This document shows positions 41,301 to 56,300 of a stretch of DNA of 64,000 nucleotides, in pieces. The position numbers were made by a program, and so were the translations under genes. The notes under the pieces are model-generated. The model saw only the letters and a list, made by a program, of their open reading frames with translations, had not been told where the DNA came from and made no database searches. Each line of letters opens with the position of its first letter. Within the stretch, counting starts at the first letter, position 1. Origin of the DNA: Paracentrotus lividus (taxonomy: Eukaryota; Echinodermata; Echinoidea; Camarodonta; Echinidae); NCBI GenBank assembly GCA_940671915.1, contig CALNVZ010003426.1:31820427-31884426 (forward strand), read 5' to 3'.

Positions 41301-44300
41301 ATCGAGACGGGTAAATCCAGTGCTTTTCACGAAATCTGGGGTCATAAAATTATCCATTCCCCTTTTCGATCCACACTATTGTTTGTTAAATGGATAAGAA
41401 AGTTTGGGAAATGGTTGGGGACACTCAAGAGAGCCCCATCGCAGAGATGTAGCAGCCACTACTTCAACAACCATATTATGTTACCATATCCATCTCAATT
41501 CTATTTTTCCCGATGGGGATTTGTGAATGCTATACAGAGTGAGTCTGAAAAAAAAAATTCCATCATTTTGAAGTTTTCCAGTTTGAAGTATGTACATTTA
41601 ATCAGGGTTTGATGATATGTCTTGGTAAAGTATTTGTTGTTATCTTTTTCATTTAAATCTTTGCACTCATGAACAACAGATAAGTGAATAACTGAATAAC
41701 AGATGATCTTCGAAGGTCGAAAACACACTTCCAAAACAAAAATTTCATCATATCTCATGTATTTGCTCGAATATACCAGTAAAATACGCAAAAACTGCTG
41801 TGTTTGCAATTTTAACACAGTGCTCACTCAACCGTGAAATTTAAGTCTGAACTCAGTTTGTATGTCATTAGGGCACACATGACACACACGTTGCATCCGT
41901 TTTGACAAGTGCGATGTTGAAATTTTTTGAAATTGTTCCAAAATAATGTATTGAAATTTGTGATAATCGTCTTGTGAACTTCAAATAGTGACATTTTGCC
42001 TTCAACCATTGCTCACTGAAGCATGATATGATGAAAAAAAAACTCCCTCATAAAGTTATAGATGAAATGACCTGTACGGACATATAATAATTAGACGTTT
42101 TCTATTCCTTCTGGTTAAAAATTTAAAAAAATCGACATCTGAAATGGGGGGGGGGGGACCTTACTTTTTGTGTTGTGTTTATTTCCTAGCCTAACATTGA
42201 TATTTGTATCATGTTTCTCTTAAGTTGTTTTTGTAATTTTTCTTTACCAGGTAATATATATTACCGCCAACTTCTAAACCCATCAGCGGATAACGTGGCT
42301 CTTAAAGAGATAAACCGGATCATATGTCACTCGCTCAGAGTACACTTTTATGCTAATTGGATCTTTATTACCACGTGGGACTCGGTAGCCTATTTTGGAT
42401 CCACCAGTAGTATTGTAAGTCTATGGTGTAGACGAATTCGGGCAGAATTTTTCATGGAAGTGAGCCCTCTATGTGCCCGCCATATAGCTGGGGGTTATCC
42501 AGTGTACTACGCATGCGTCATGTGCGCGTATGTCTGGGCATATGTACATTTTCCTTTGTTACGCATACATGCGCACACAAGCAGCATGCATAGTATGCCC
42601 GGTTGTTGTATGTCCGGACGGGTTGTTTGTCCGGACAAGACAGCAATTTTAGGACCTTTGTGATAAATATTTCATTAATCGATTGAAAGTAATATCAGAC
42701 AATATTTAACAAATAACACAAATATATCGCAACATATTTTTGCTATTTTACTGCACAATTTTGAATAATCCAGAGCATGATGATGTTTTATCTGCTTAAG
42801 TGGTCCGAGCACAACGGACCCCCTCTTATTTTGGATGCCCAGCCAATGGGCTGCCACACATGGACAAAAACATCACCCCTAAATGCCGAATTCGGTTAGT
42901 GTTTGTTGACATTGTAGTCATTAATAGTTCTGACACAAATAATGTGTAATAATTTAGGGCCTTTACATTCTCCCGACCCATTCACACAATGTGAAATTAT
43001 GTTCTGTGACTTCATGTTGGTAGTTTATACAGGGCTACATATTACACAATAATGGTTAGACTCCATTTGGAGTAAGTACTATTCTGTTGAAAATTCAATA
43101 TTTCGTCATCAGTAAGGAATACCTAAATGTCGATTTTACAGACATGACACGTTATAAATGTTCAATATTATTATACAGAAAATGCAACTGTCCTAAAATT
43201 AGTTCGTTATCCTGTATATTTTCTTGGGTTAAGCCTTTAATGTACTTTTTGAAAACTTTCTGTGATTAGTATATGCTTTCAACAATTGAAAATCTATATA
43301 TCATTTGATTAATATTGTATTTTTCGAATAAGAATTTGGTCTTTCTGATTTACGGAAAAAAACCTTGTTTTATAATTATTCGTACCCGAGTTGATAGCCA
43401 GTTCAATTTCTTATTATAACAACCACGTAGTTATTTTCTCGTAAAATGACCACCTGATATAATTTACAAGTTTCCGTAGTGGGGTGTTCCCATGCCGCAA
43501 TCTCAAAATCATTTAGGCACAGTGGTCTTCTTTCGCAGACATATTGCATGTATAGTGGCATACTTGTTAGGTCCTCGAAATTTCAACCCCCTCCTGGGGG
43601 CATTTCATCAAAGGACTTGTCGATATTTTATCCGACAAATTTGCTTCTCAGCCAATGAGCAGTGCAAGCATTTCAAGGATAGCTTTACTACTATAACGTT
43701 TGTCGGATAAAACGTCCGGACAAGTCCTTTGCTGAATGAGCGCCCCAGGATCGTGTTATGATTTGTCCTTAAACCACAACTTTATGCCGCGGTCACAACA
43801 CGGCGTAGGCTACGGGCCACGTGCATGCAACATAGCCTGAATTGCATGCACGTTGCATGCATGCAGCCATCGTTGGTCAATTTCTGCGATTCCTGGGTTT
43901 CTGTAGTAAGGGTATTGTAAAAACGTCCTGCACGTCGTACATGCAACGTGCCTGCAGGGTAGCTAGGTGCGTTGCACGAATTTTCTACGAAATCAAAAGG
44001 AGTTGCACGTCAAAGGTACGGTGAGTTGTGACCGCAGCATACTCTCCACTCCTTGTATTGGGGTTACATGGTTAAATAATTTTTTTTTCAACTTTGACCT
44101 TAAGACAAACACCTTCCAGAGCGTCGTTGCCAGTGATGGAACCCATGCTTACGTCATCTTCAACTATGACGACATCAATTGGACAACTGGGAAGATAAGC
44201 GGAGGTTCAGTTTCTACAGGACTAGGAGGAATTTCTCCTGCAGTTGTAAGGAAATAGTGGCATCAATAATAACAATAATCATAATGGTTATTTATATATG

Positions 44301-47300
44301 AATAGTTTGATTCTTAAAGGCGCTAAATCCACTTTTGTCACTTCTGAGAAAAAGGCATTTGTTTGCAAAAAAAAAAAAAAAATTTGTCCGGGTGTCTATG
44401 GGAAAGTGATATGTAAAGGTACATTTTGTAATAGTTGCTCTCTGAATTTAGGGTTTAGAATTTGTTCATAGACAGGTACCAATCTGAACATTAGTCCGGT
44501 ATGACTAACTCAATTTTTATCAACAGTGGTTTTTTAGCGCTTTTTGGAATTAAACTCTTCATATGCGCTCTGCAAGAAAAGTATTGGAGGATTCAGAGCG
44601 TTTACAGTAAGTTAAGGGGCTTTCACAATTGTTGTTGCGATCATTTGGTCACAATATAATGTTTCACACAATCGCAACGGTTGTAAGCAGTCGCACCATC
44701 AATTGTAAAAGGGGCTTGGAAGACACAGGATGAAGTAATTAATGTAATAATACTAAAATAGCCATATCAATCTCATGTACTTAACGAAACGCCAAAAGAT
44801 CAACAATTTGATTAAAATCAAGATTTAAAGGGCAATCCCCATACTCGTATATAGTTTTTTCTTTGATAGGTTTATTGAGATAATCTTGAGGACTGCCATT
44901 TTCCTGGGAACAAAGAAAGTAGAATGTGAATATTTATGTTTTGGGTATATGTTTACTGTTCATGCATTGAGAGGGTCTGATATATCTTTTTGTTTCTTTT
45001 TAAGGTTGGTGTTAATGCTGGTGACGGTGAATTGTCCTACTCGGTGCCGGATTCAAACACACCCCATATAGTTAACATTGGAGAGACGAGTAATATCAAT
45101 GTCCCCGGTCGATACGTCTTTGAAGTAGGAGTGGACAACACACAAGATTTTCAGGGTAAAAATATCGTTAGCCATTTAAAGTCTGGTGACTTTACTGCTA
45201 TTGATGTTATACAATTACTTGTAAAAAGAAAATATGGGGATAGAGCGCTGGCATTCAAATAGAACATGCAACATGGCACACTAGCTCACAGCACCGCACA
45301 AGGGTACGACAATACTCTATCCAGAGGATTGTACCTGCAACCGGAAGAAAAAGAAGAATTATCTTATAGCGTAAATAAACTGTAGTCGATGTATTTTGCT
45401 TCTGGTGATCCAGGTTTATTTCGCGTGAACCTGAAAACTAAAGCCACTACATGGCAACAATTTCCACATTTCATGAGAAGCAATCGGCATTACAAAATAA
45501 TCACTAGCCTGGTGTAGGAAACCAGAATATAAAATTTAGCATGAGATGGAGGTTTGAAGAGTTGATAGCATGACAATGTCTATATTAATTGGTAAATGTT
45601 CGTGTCTGCATCCCTATTGCTTTTTTGACGTTAGACAAAGAGAGTGGTATTGTCCTCTTGAGAGGTCAGAAGTCATTTTTTTCATAAAATGTAAGTCAAG
45701 GTGAATATTTATATTTTTTAAATTTCATATTTTTATATTCGAATATATTGACATGAATATTTACTTTGTTATAAATTTTTTATATTTTTGTTCAAATGTT
45801 ATTGTATCAATTATCCATGCGTACACCGTATTACAACGATTGTATTTTCTTGATTTATATTTTGTTGAAAATGAAATAAGGTTCAAAATCAAAGTTGAAA
45901 ATGCTTATTAATGTCTATTTTACTTTCAAATCATCAGGCCAAGTTATAACGGGATCAAAGACGTTTACCAGTCGTTTGAAAGTAGCTGGCTCTGTGACCG
46001 TCAATGGGCTTACGGATGGAATCGATTTTGATGACGTAGTCACCCTCTTGGGTAAGTACGCCAAGGGTGAGTCAATTTTAGGGCTACACTCATTCCTTCT
46101 GAAAAAGTCGTACACTGCATGCCATCTCTTACTTCTGATGTTTTAATAAGATCATAGGGCTTGTCCCACAGAAGGCGATCCTTGTGGCTACAACTTGAAA
46201 ATGTCAAAACCGTTAGGAGATCGGCTAGAAACGGTGATTATAGACATACCTATAACTCTATCTAAGCTAGGTTACAACAACAACAACAACAACAACTGGC
46301 TACCACACACACAAAAGCAAGATCGCCAGTTGTCGCAACAACGACCGCCTCCTAGCTGTGTGACAGGCCCTTAATTTATATTTACATTCACATAGGATAT
46401 TCTGTCCTTCAATGTGAAGTAAGAGAAATGTTCAAAAATATTCATCGATTTCATCAATTTTTTTTCTGCAATATTGAAATAAAAATGTAAATTGTATACA
46501 AATGTTAAAGGAGCATTAAAGGTGTTTAACTAGAATAATCTTACTTTTAACAGGTAGTAGCACTATAGAGGCAGACAAGGTATTTGACGGTGGTATCATG
46601 GTTCAAGGTGATCTTCATACATCTGGTTTGATTGATGGTGTGGATGTATCTCTTATTGCTAGTCAAGTCATGAAGCTCTCTGGAAGACAGACGGTTGCAG
46701 GTAGGGCATTGTAATTTCTGGAAGCGAATTAGATCTGGGATTTTCTCCAGCTGTACCTATCCTATTTTAATCAACATAATAGGAAAACTCCTAAAATCTC
46801 CCTGAAAATTATTATTAACAATCTGATACATGATTGGCAGTTTACTGATGGCACTGGTTGTTAACTGATTGCAAACTCATGTGATTGGTTATAGTGATTG
46901 CATATTAAATTTGGAGCATTTGATTCCCTGCCTACTGTTTGTATATTCATGTGACTGGAAGTTTAATTATTAGGGCCTACACATTCAATGTCAGTTGCTG
47001 TTTACTGGTTGCATATTCATGTGATGGGCTGTTAACTGATTGCATATTCATGAGATTGGTTGTTTCCCTATTGCATATTCATAAGATTAGTAGTTAACTG
47101 ATTGCATATTCATGAGATTGGCAGTTTATTGATTGCATATTCATGTCATTGGCCGTTTACTGATTACATATTCAATATGATTGGCTGTTTACTGATTTCA
47201 TATCCATGTGTTTTGCATATCCTTTCAGGTGCAGTGACGTTCACAAGTGACACTGTCGTCGAGGAGGACGTCGTTGTGAGTGGGACAGTAAATGATGTGG

Positions 47301-50300
47301 ATATAGCCGCAATGGAGGCCGATGCTGTATATGCTGATGAAGCAGAAGGTAAGGGTTTTGTCAATGAATGGTTAATAAGCACTTGGGCTAATTTATTGGT
47401 CTATTTCCAGTTTGTCGGTTACAATCTACCATCCATATGGCTTAATTATCGATAATAAACAGGGTGTATTTGTCATTAGACAACATTCAGCCCGAAAGGC
47501 TATAAACCTAAAATGGTAATATAGAAAATATGAATTACACAAAATTGAAATTGAAAAAGTGGATACGAATAACATGGTATTTTTTACAAGACAAATTGGC
47601 TTTGAAGTAAATACCATATACCATTTCTTTTCCAGTAGCATTCATGTTCTAAGCTTTGTTCAACCATTTCCAGCTGACAAAGAACAGTTCCTACACTGCG
47701 GTAAACATTTTTTAGGGTGAAATATAAGCTCGACAGGGGCGCTGGTATATGGAGCCTAATGATATTTAATAGTGTGAAGAGGATTTAAATACCAATACTT
47801 ACTTTTGCACTGTAGGCTATGCTACCTACAGTCCAGAATATCAGGATATGTGCTATCTGATTAAAAACAAAACATGGTAAAGTTATTAAGGAACTAGGTA
47901 TTCGTTTATCTTCTCACACTTACGTTGATACATAAAAATGATAATCCCGAATTTTCCACATGTAATACTTACTTGTACAGAGCAAGTGATTACAGCAGCG
48001 AAGACGTTCACCGACACGCTCAGTGTAGGCACCAGTGGCAGCGTCACCTTTACAGGGTTGGTGAACACTTATGACGTGGAAACAGATTTTATGGACCTAA
48101 CCAGCCAACAATCTGTGACGGGTAAAAAAGTAATAAATAAAAATATTAAATAACAATAATTATTATTCTGTTACTTCCCTCACACGCCTCTGCCTATGCA
48201 ATTGGTGGTGCGTTGCAACCTTTTTTAATGAAGTATTAGCCTAAATATTCCGGAAGGGGATCTTTGGTATATCATGTTATGTTGATTTTTGAATATCATG
48301 ATGTACGACACCGATATATGAAATAGCAAGGGTAGTATGAATAATCACACCAATCAGGGACTGTTTTCGAAAGTGAAAGGGTTGAGCGAAAGTGGGGGGG
48401 GGGGGTCTAACAGGCTAAAGTTACATTTACTGTCAAAGGTTGGGGGCTGGAGCTACTCTCAAAAGTGGAGGGGTTGAAGCCCCACTCCAGGCCCCGGTTC
48501 CGCGGCCCTTGTAGTGTTATACCATCAGTGAAAGTTTCCAACTTCTTGAAACCCACCTGGCACATCATATAAGCGTTCTTTTTTTTTGTGTAGCCCCGCC
48601 GGGTTGCACAGATCCTACAGGCGTAAACTACAGGGGCACATTGGCTGAGACAATCTATGGGGAAACCTGTGTTGATTGGACGTCGGAGATTTCTATTGAC
48701 CAGGATGCCGTGGATGCTGGACTTGGGGATCACAACTATTGTCGAAACCCTGACGTGGACTCGACCGCTTGGTGTTGGACAGCAGATAGCTGGGAGTTTT
48801 GTGCTGTAGGTCACCTAGGACCAGAGTGTCATGGTAAATCTTTAATTAACCACCTGCGTGTCTAGCATAACACCTATATTTTACTTCAATATTTTTGTCA
48901 TGAACTAACTGAGCTTTTATAGTTAGATTGATATGTTCATTTGGTATAGATAAGCGCACAACTTACGTTTTTCTTGACCCCGGACATAATAAATTTGTGA
49001 GTGTTAAACCTTTGCTGTATCGGGCTGGGCACAAAGGCCATATGAAATATGAAATTGCCTTTGTAGATATTTCATTTTTTAAAGGAAAATCTCTGTATCT
49101 ATGTGTTCTATTTTCATCTTCAGCAGGCCTGTAACTAGGGGGGGGGGGTTCGGCGGAGGTCAAACAAACCCCCCGCTGACGAGCAAAAGTCCGCTTGAAC
49201 AAGAACAAAGAAAAAAAGAAAAAAAGGTATTAAAAAAGAAAAGAAAGAAAGAAGGGAAGATCATGTAAAGAACGACCTTAGCCTACCCCTATAGATAGGT
49301 GATATGGTACTCTTCTTGATGGCCGAAAGCATAAAAAAATTTAACACCCCCCCCCCTTATCGCGCGGCCAGCGTGACGTGAAAATTCTTTGATGTACCTT
49401 TGTGTCACTTTTGCAGATTTCGAACCTCCCGTAAAAATCCTAGTACGGGCCTGTTCTTGATGGCCGAAAGCAGGAAAATCCTGCAGGCCCGTAACTAGGG
49501 GGGGGGGGGGTTCGGGGGGTTCGAACGAAACCCCCGCTGACGAGCAAAGGTCCGCTTGACCAAAAAAAAAAAAAAAAAAAAGGTATTAAAAAAAAAAAAA
49601 AAGAAACAAAGAAGGGAACATCATGTAAAGAACGACCTTGGCCTACCCCTATAGATAGGTGATATATGGTACTCTTCTTGATGGCCGAAAGCGCGGCCAG
49701 CGTGACGTGAAAATTTTTTGATGTACCTTTTTGCTCGCCGCCCGGTGTGACGTTAAAAAAATTCGATTAACCTTTTGGTCCACTTTTGCAGATTTCGAAC
49801 CCTCCCGTAAAAATCCTAGTTACGGGCCTGTTCAGCTTGAATTAAACGTAATCATGATCAAGTCTTTGCAGTCAACATAAAGCAAAAGCGTCATGAGAGC
49901 AACTTGTGATTTCAATCTGTGAAAGGAACGGAATGAGTCCTTCTTATCTATCAATTTTTTTAACCTGTTCGGCCACTTTCAGGATCACAAGCATCAGTGG
50001 TTCCAACAATCCTCACACTTGCGTTGATGTAGTGTCGTAGTGTGAGCAAAAATATTGGTACAACATGTAGTAAATTATTGAAACCACACTCTCGTCATTT
50101 TGGAAAACTTTTCGTATTTTTAAAGCATTTTATATTTTTTTTGTTTGAGAAATTCAAGGTTCGAACAATGTGTTTCGTGTTAAATAATATATTTCCCGTT
50201 TCGGATGAGATCAAATTGAAACTGATTTGAAAGCTGGCTTGGTTTTGGGTTTAATTTTCTTGGAGACCTTACCTTAATGGCATAAGAGTAAATATTTGCT

Positions 50301-53300
50301 GATAATATTCTTTAAATTCATATTGTTGATATGCTCAATTTGAATAGTGTGTATGGTTCAATCAGATTGGTTCAATTATTGTCAGTTACGATTAGCATCT
50401 ATGCATGTCTGAAGTGACAACTTATGAGATGTGTCTAGTTAATGAGTTTTTCCTATTGCCACCCTTTATGTTGATTTATGCTCATTCATGTTCATTCATA
50501 ATCTCTGCATAGTTATAATTATCATGAAATGGATACGAAAATGAATAACGTAAATACTATTTGTTTTGATCGCAGCAAAGACATTTACGAACGGATTTAC
50601 CGTCTCATCAGACCTATCAGTCACTGGCACTGTAGATGATGTCACAATGAGTACACTATGGTCAGAGGCGGCTCTGGTATCTGGTTCTGAAACGTTAGCA
50701 GGTGACAAGGTAATATATTCATCATTTTTATTAAATTTAGTTCTTGAAAATGGGTCAAAATTCAGGTGATCATTTATTACGACTGTTATTAGCAGTAATA
50801 GATTATCCACATCAATTAATGTAAAACTATATAAAATTAGAAATAATTGGGAAAGCAGTTTAATTCTTTAAAGGACAAATTCACCCCGAAATCAGCTTTC
50901 TTATGAGTATATTGTACATATTAAATTGCATGTTTGCTACATCAAGACTATTTTAATTTTTGGTAATTCCTATGCCGGAGTCACATTTCTCTGCGGAGCC
51001 CGTATGGCGTGTTGAAAACGACTGTATTGACAGAGCGGTTCGTAATGGGTAAGAACGTTAGCAAAACGGCTGATTTTCAAAATCAATACGGATCCCCAAA
51101 TAATGTGTGACCCGGGTATAAGTAAAATAAAATACCATTTTTTACGGTGCAAAGTCTGTTTAACCACGTGTCCATGACATAAGACCAGTCCCTCATTGTA
51201 ACGTCGTTCATGTAAATCGAAGAAGATTCTTTTCGATTTGAGCCTTTCGAAAAAGGCAGTAAAAACTTATTAATCCGAAAAACCCACAATTTGTAGGGAT
51301 TATGTCAATGAGCTAGAGAGATTTTCATTCTTGCTTTGCTTTTTTTTCCTTCAAATTTTAGTCCTTTGCTGGAGCTATGTCTGTGACGGGTGATTTGACC
51401 GTAGGGGGCACCGTTAACACTGTTGATCTTTCTACCGAGCTGATGATGCTTGATGAAACACAAGAAGTCACAGGTTAGACTTATTGGTATTCTATATACG
51501 GGCAATTCCACGGGTTAGTGGACATTGAAACAAAAAAAGAAGTGTGTCTCTTGACTTGATTATTCGATTTATCACCAATCTAATGCCACAGATTTTCATA
51601 AATGACATAGGTTATTCATATTCAATTGAAAAAAATAATCATTTTTAATGACTTCTGCTAGATCTCAGACCATCATTAAAATTGCACGTGTGGGACTGGG
51701 GACAACAAATTTCACTAAAATGCAAATTACACAAGACTCGTTTAATATTTCTTCTCACAAATTTCACAAAAAGGCCAAGGATAAACACATTTCCATATTT
51801 CAGAAGCCACTTGAGATATCATGCGATTACAAGGGGTGAAAAGACCTCTGGAAGTTCACTGGACAAAATGTAATGTGAGTAACCGTTACGTGAGTAACCA
51901 CTTTATCTGCACCCCTAGTAAAAACCTTGTGTTCTTTACTTTTTTAATGATATACAAAGTTTGTCGCCCTATTAGACTTCTTTGAAATGGATATAATCAA
52001 CTTTCATAAAAGCCTTGTATGAGGACACTTTTCACTTATGTCGACTTTTCATTTTATGCATGTCCAAATCATGTTACGTGAGTAACCAACACATTTTAAA
52101 GATTTGCCAGAAGCATAATGAAATTTATCAAGTTTTGTTTTTATACAAAGGATAGTCAGACTGTGTACTTTGTTGAGATAAAAAGATGTTTAGTTCCTAT
52201 CAATAATAATGGAGTTACAGCTCCAAGTATGAGTCAAGGTGTCTCCAAATGTAACGTGAGTAACCGTGGAATAGCCCATACCGTATATACAGGCAGTTTC
52301 AACACAAACAGAAATTTCCCCCGTTTCAAATATCAATCATTTTTTTAAATAGGAGGAGTTAAAAAATCTAATTATATGTCCACGTAGGGAATTTAATTAG
52401 CTACCATGGGAGCGAATTTTAGGAAAAATCATGAAGTCATGCTTCAGTGAGCAATGGTTGAATGCAAAAATGTCATTTTTTGAAGTTCACAAACCTAAAA
52501 TCCCAACTTTGATTCAATGATATCTGACCAATTTTTAGATTTTAAACATTTCACGCATCAGAATGTTCGCAAAACGTGCTTCCTAACACACGGAAAGGAC
52601 ATTTGCGAAAAATTTCACGGTTGAGTGAGCATGCAGCAAAAAATGCCAAAACTGCGACTTTTACTTCTTTTCCATGGTAAAATTAATCAAATATGATGGG
52701 ATTCATTTCTAGGAAGAGTGTTTTTAACTTTTGCAAAAAATTAAAATTAATTCACGGTTGAATGAACACCATAAAATAACATTTGAAAAACACTAAATAG
52801 GTATTCTTTCCATTTTGTACACTAAAAATCATGTGGATATCTGTTTTTGCATTATTTTTATGACTGGTGCACGTGTGTACATGATCATATTGCATTTATT
52901 GAAAAATTCATGCTTCAGTGAGCACGTGGCTCTGGAAAAGCTGTTTTTTTAATTTAGAGACCAAAATTAAATTGTTTACTTTGCTTAACCATAACAATTC
53001 GTTTAAAAGTATTCATTTGATTTCATTTTCGCAAAAATCCTGATTTTTCATACTTCAGTGAACACAAGATATGAGAAAAACATTTAAAAAAGGAAGAAAG
53101 TTTACGGCCCTGGCACGGCCTAATGGCACGTCCGATTCCTAATTTGACCTAAGTTCTTGTTAGTTAATGACCTTTTAAAGATTTGTGCCAAGTTTCAAGA
53201 ATTAACTCACAGTATAACGACCAAAAAATTGCAATGGGCAATATATGATTTCTGTCATTATTGATTTCCTCCCATTGACTTCATGTAGGGTAGACTGGGG

Positions 53301-56300
53301 GTAATTATGGCCCCCTTTTTCACATTTCATATTACTACCTTTAAATGAAAAGTCCAATAATATTCTAATTATATAAACATACAGTCAGTCTATATACCTA
53401 TAATATTCAAAGGAAAGTATAAACCTAGGACTTCTCATTTGCATATTAATTACCATTATGTTAACAACTTTGTGGGGCAATAATTACCCCATTGGTTGGG
53501 GTATTTATGGCCCCCTATGTCATGACTGTATGAATTAAAAGATATTATGCTAATCAATTATGGTAATGTAAAATAAATGTTGCTGGGTTTTCCTAATACA
53601 CTTTATATCAACCACCAACAATGATTTAATCAATAATTGGTTCAGCCAAAATGTTGAAATTGTGCAGTCATAGCAATACATATATTTATGTACATAAGCA
53701 TTCAAGTTAATGTCCCCATCTGCACTTATACACTATTTATGCATTGGGGCCATTATTCCCCAAGTGACATTTTCAATTGTATCCCTCTTTACAGCTCTAC
53801 TATTGAAGATATTTAGGTGGAAGTTTTTCAATTGTGTTTGTTAGTTCCTATTGTTTCTGTTTCAATCAAAATTTCATCTTAAATGATTTTAATTAATGAT
53901 ATCACACCCCAAATAAAAAAGCAGACTTGCCACTTTCCCACGAACAGAATTGTGATTGCCGTACATTTTAGGCTCCCCAAGCACAAAATTTGAAATAAAG
54001 GGCTTATTTTAACATATGATAGTAGGAAGAGTTTAACTATGCATGTGTAAAAAATTAATTATCATTGTGTAATGCAGCGAAGAATTATAAGCTCTCAAAG
54101 ACAAAGGGGCCATAATTACCCCGGGGCCATAACTACCCAAGTCTCCCCTATCATGCCTATAGAGTTTGAACATTAAGTGAACAAAAGTCAAATATTTCCC
54201 ATTTTAATTGTCAATTTTCTGTTCGTTATACTATGAGTTAATTCTTGAAACTCGGCACATATTTTTAGGAAGTCATTATCCGTTTGGTTTGACTCCTTAA
54301 TAACTAGAGACTGAAAGAAAGATAATATGTATTTTTTGCTTATGGGCTATTCCACGGTTACTCACGTTACATTTGGAGACACCTTGACTCATACTTGGAG
54401 CTGTAACTCCATTATAATTGATAGGAACTAAACATCTTTTTATCACAACAAAGTACACAGTCTGACTATCCTTTGTATAAAAACAAAACTTGAGAAATTT
54501 TATTATGCTCCTGGTAAATCTTTAAAATGTGTCGGTTACTCACGTAACATGATTTGGACATGCATAAAATGAAAAGTCGACATAAGTGCAAAGTGTCCTC
54601 ATACAAGGCTTTTATGAAAGTTGATTATATCCATTTCAAAGAAGTATATTAGGGAGACAAACTTTGTATATAATTAAAAAAAATAAAGAACACATGGTTT
54701 TTATTAGGGGTGCAGATAAAGTGGTTACTCACGTAACGGTTACTCACGTTACAGTTTGTCCATGTATGGTCAACAACATAAATGTCACTAAAAATTAAAT
54801 AATGTGTGTAGGATTCATGCTTCTGTTTCTGTAATAATATGCGTATAATTTCAGACACCAGTTTATGTTTAAAGGTAACATTCTGAATTTAAGTTTCCTC
54901 CTCTCTTTTACGTTATTGGTCAGTATAAGGTAATGTATTCACTAAACTGTACGAGATCTGGCTTGGGCTGTGTAAATCAAAAAATGTAAAACAAATGCAT
55001 TGTAATGAGGACTAATTAGGGAACCTAAACTATGATGAGATGATGACAATTAATTTGAAGATATAAACAATAAACATTTGAAATTGGTATGATTATGTGA
55101 ATTTACAACAAAAATAAGGCTAAAATGGCAAAATTGTGCTAATTATGCACATGTGGGACAACGCGGACATTTTGAAATTCATGGCTTAGTCGGACGCAAA
55201 TATCTTAAAAACTAAACGAGATAAAACAAAAGTTTCATTTTTTAGGGTTCCTATGATATCATTCTACAAGATTAGATCTAAATTGAGATAACTAAATATG
55301 TTTGAATATTGAAATATTAATTAATTCAATAAATTTTGTTGAAAATATTGACTTTTTTCGATAGTTTTCATCTTGAAACGTCCAAAATGTCCTCAAATTT
55401 CGAAAAAAACCCCGTCAAAACTATTGAAAATCAAAATTCAATACATTGAATTAATATGATTAAATTCAATTATGAATATGAAAATCATATTTTTGCTGAA
55501 TATTTCAAAATTATGGGCTCTAGAATTCCTAAAAAACTATTAAAAAAAAAAAACTCAATTAAAGGGATGTAGTAACATGAATGATATTCAAATCCACAAT
55601 TTCTTGATTTCCCGTCATTTTGTCAACATAATTATAACTTATAGGTCGTTTGGTATCTCTTCAAAATTACAAGTTAATTGCTTGCTTTACTTTCGAGATT
55701 ATCAGTGATTTCATACTCAATTAGTAAACCATCTCGGTGTGGAAAACAAATTGGCCATGTGCTTTTCAAGACACCCACTTCCTGTCGTGTTCCCCCCGAC
55801 CCTAGCGGCTGGAGGGTTGCTGCAAGGGGTTGAAAATTCACTCGCGTTTGGCTGTTACACTGTTTTGTGTGTAGTAAATGACTTCCATTTTGATCTGAAA
55901 TTTCAGTAGTTCGTTTTTACTATTAGAGCAATATAATTTTATTCATCTTATCTAATTGCTCTTGTTTTTGAAAGTTACTATTTCCAAAGGGCAATTTGTA
56001 TTTCTGCAAACTCTTTAAAGTTTGGTTTATCTAACTTGAGTGCTTACTAAATAATGCACTCTCACATTGTGAATACTTCTATTCAATTTTTGTGTGATTG
56101 TATGACCACTGATATTATTTGATGAAAAAAGAGTCACATCAAAGAGGACCGTGTGTACCCTCATTTTGCTTTTAATTAACCAAAATAACTTCACAACTCA
56201 CCATGAGACTTAAAACTAGACATCCCAAAACAAATGTTACCTAACTTCTAAATTTTTACTAGTTACTCACTTACATGATGGTTACTCACGTTACACGGTT

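Noticed and set aside
41283-41612. 109-codon open frame as a gene
   Set aside because: No domain pattern, overlapping frames of similar length, and its end lies in a dispersed repeat.
42211-42663. Single 150-codon gene
   Set aside because: Its middle is NIDO exon 21; the rest is intron read through the splice sites.
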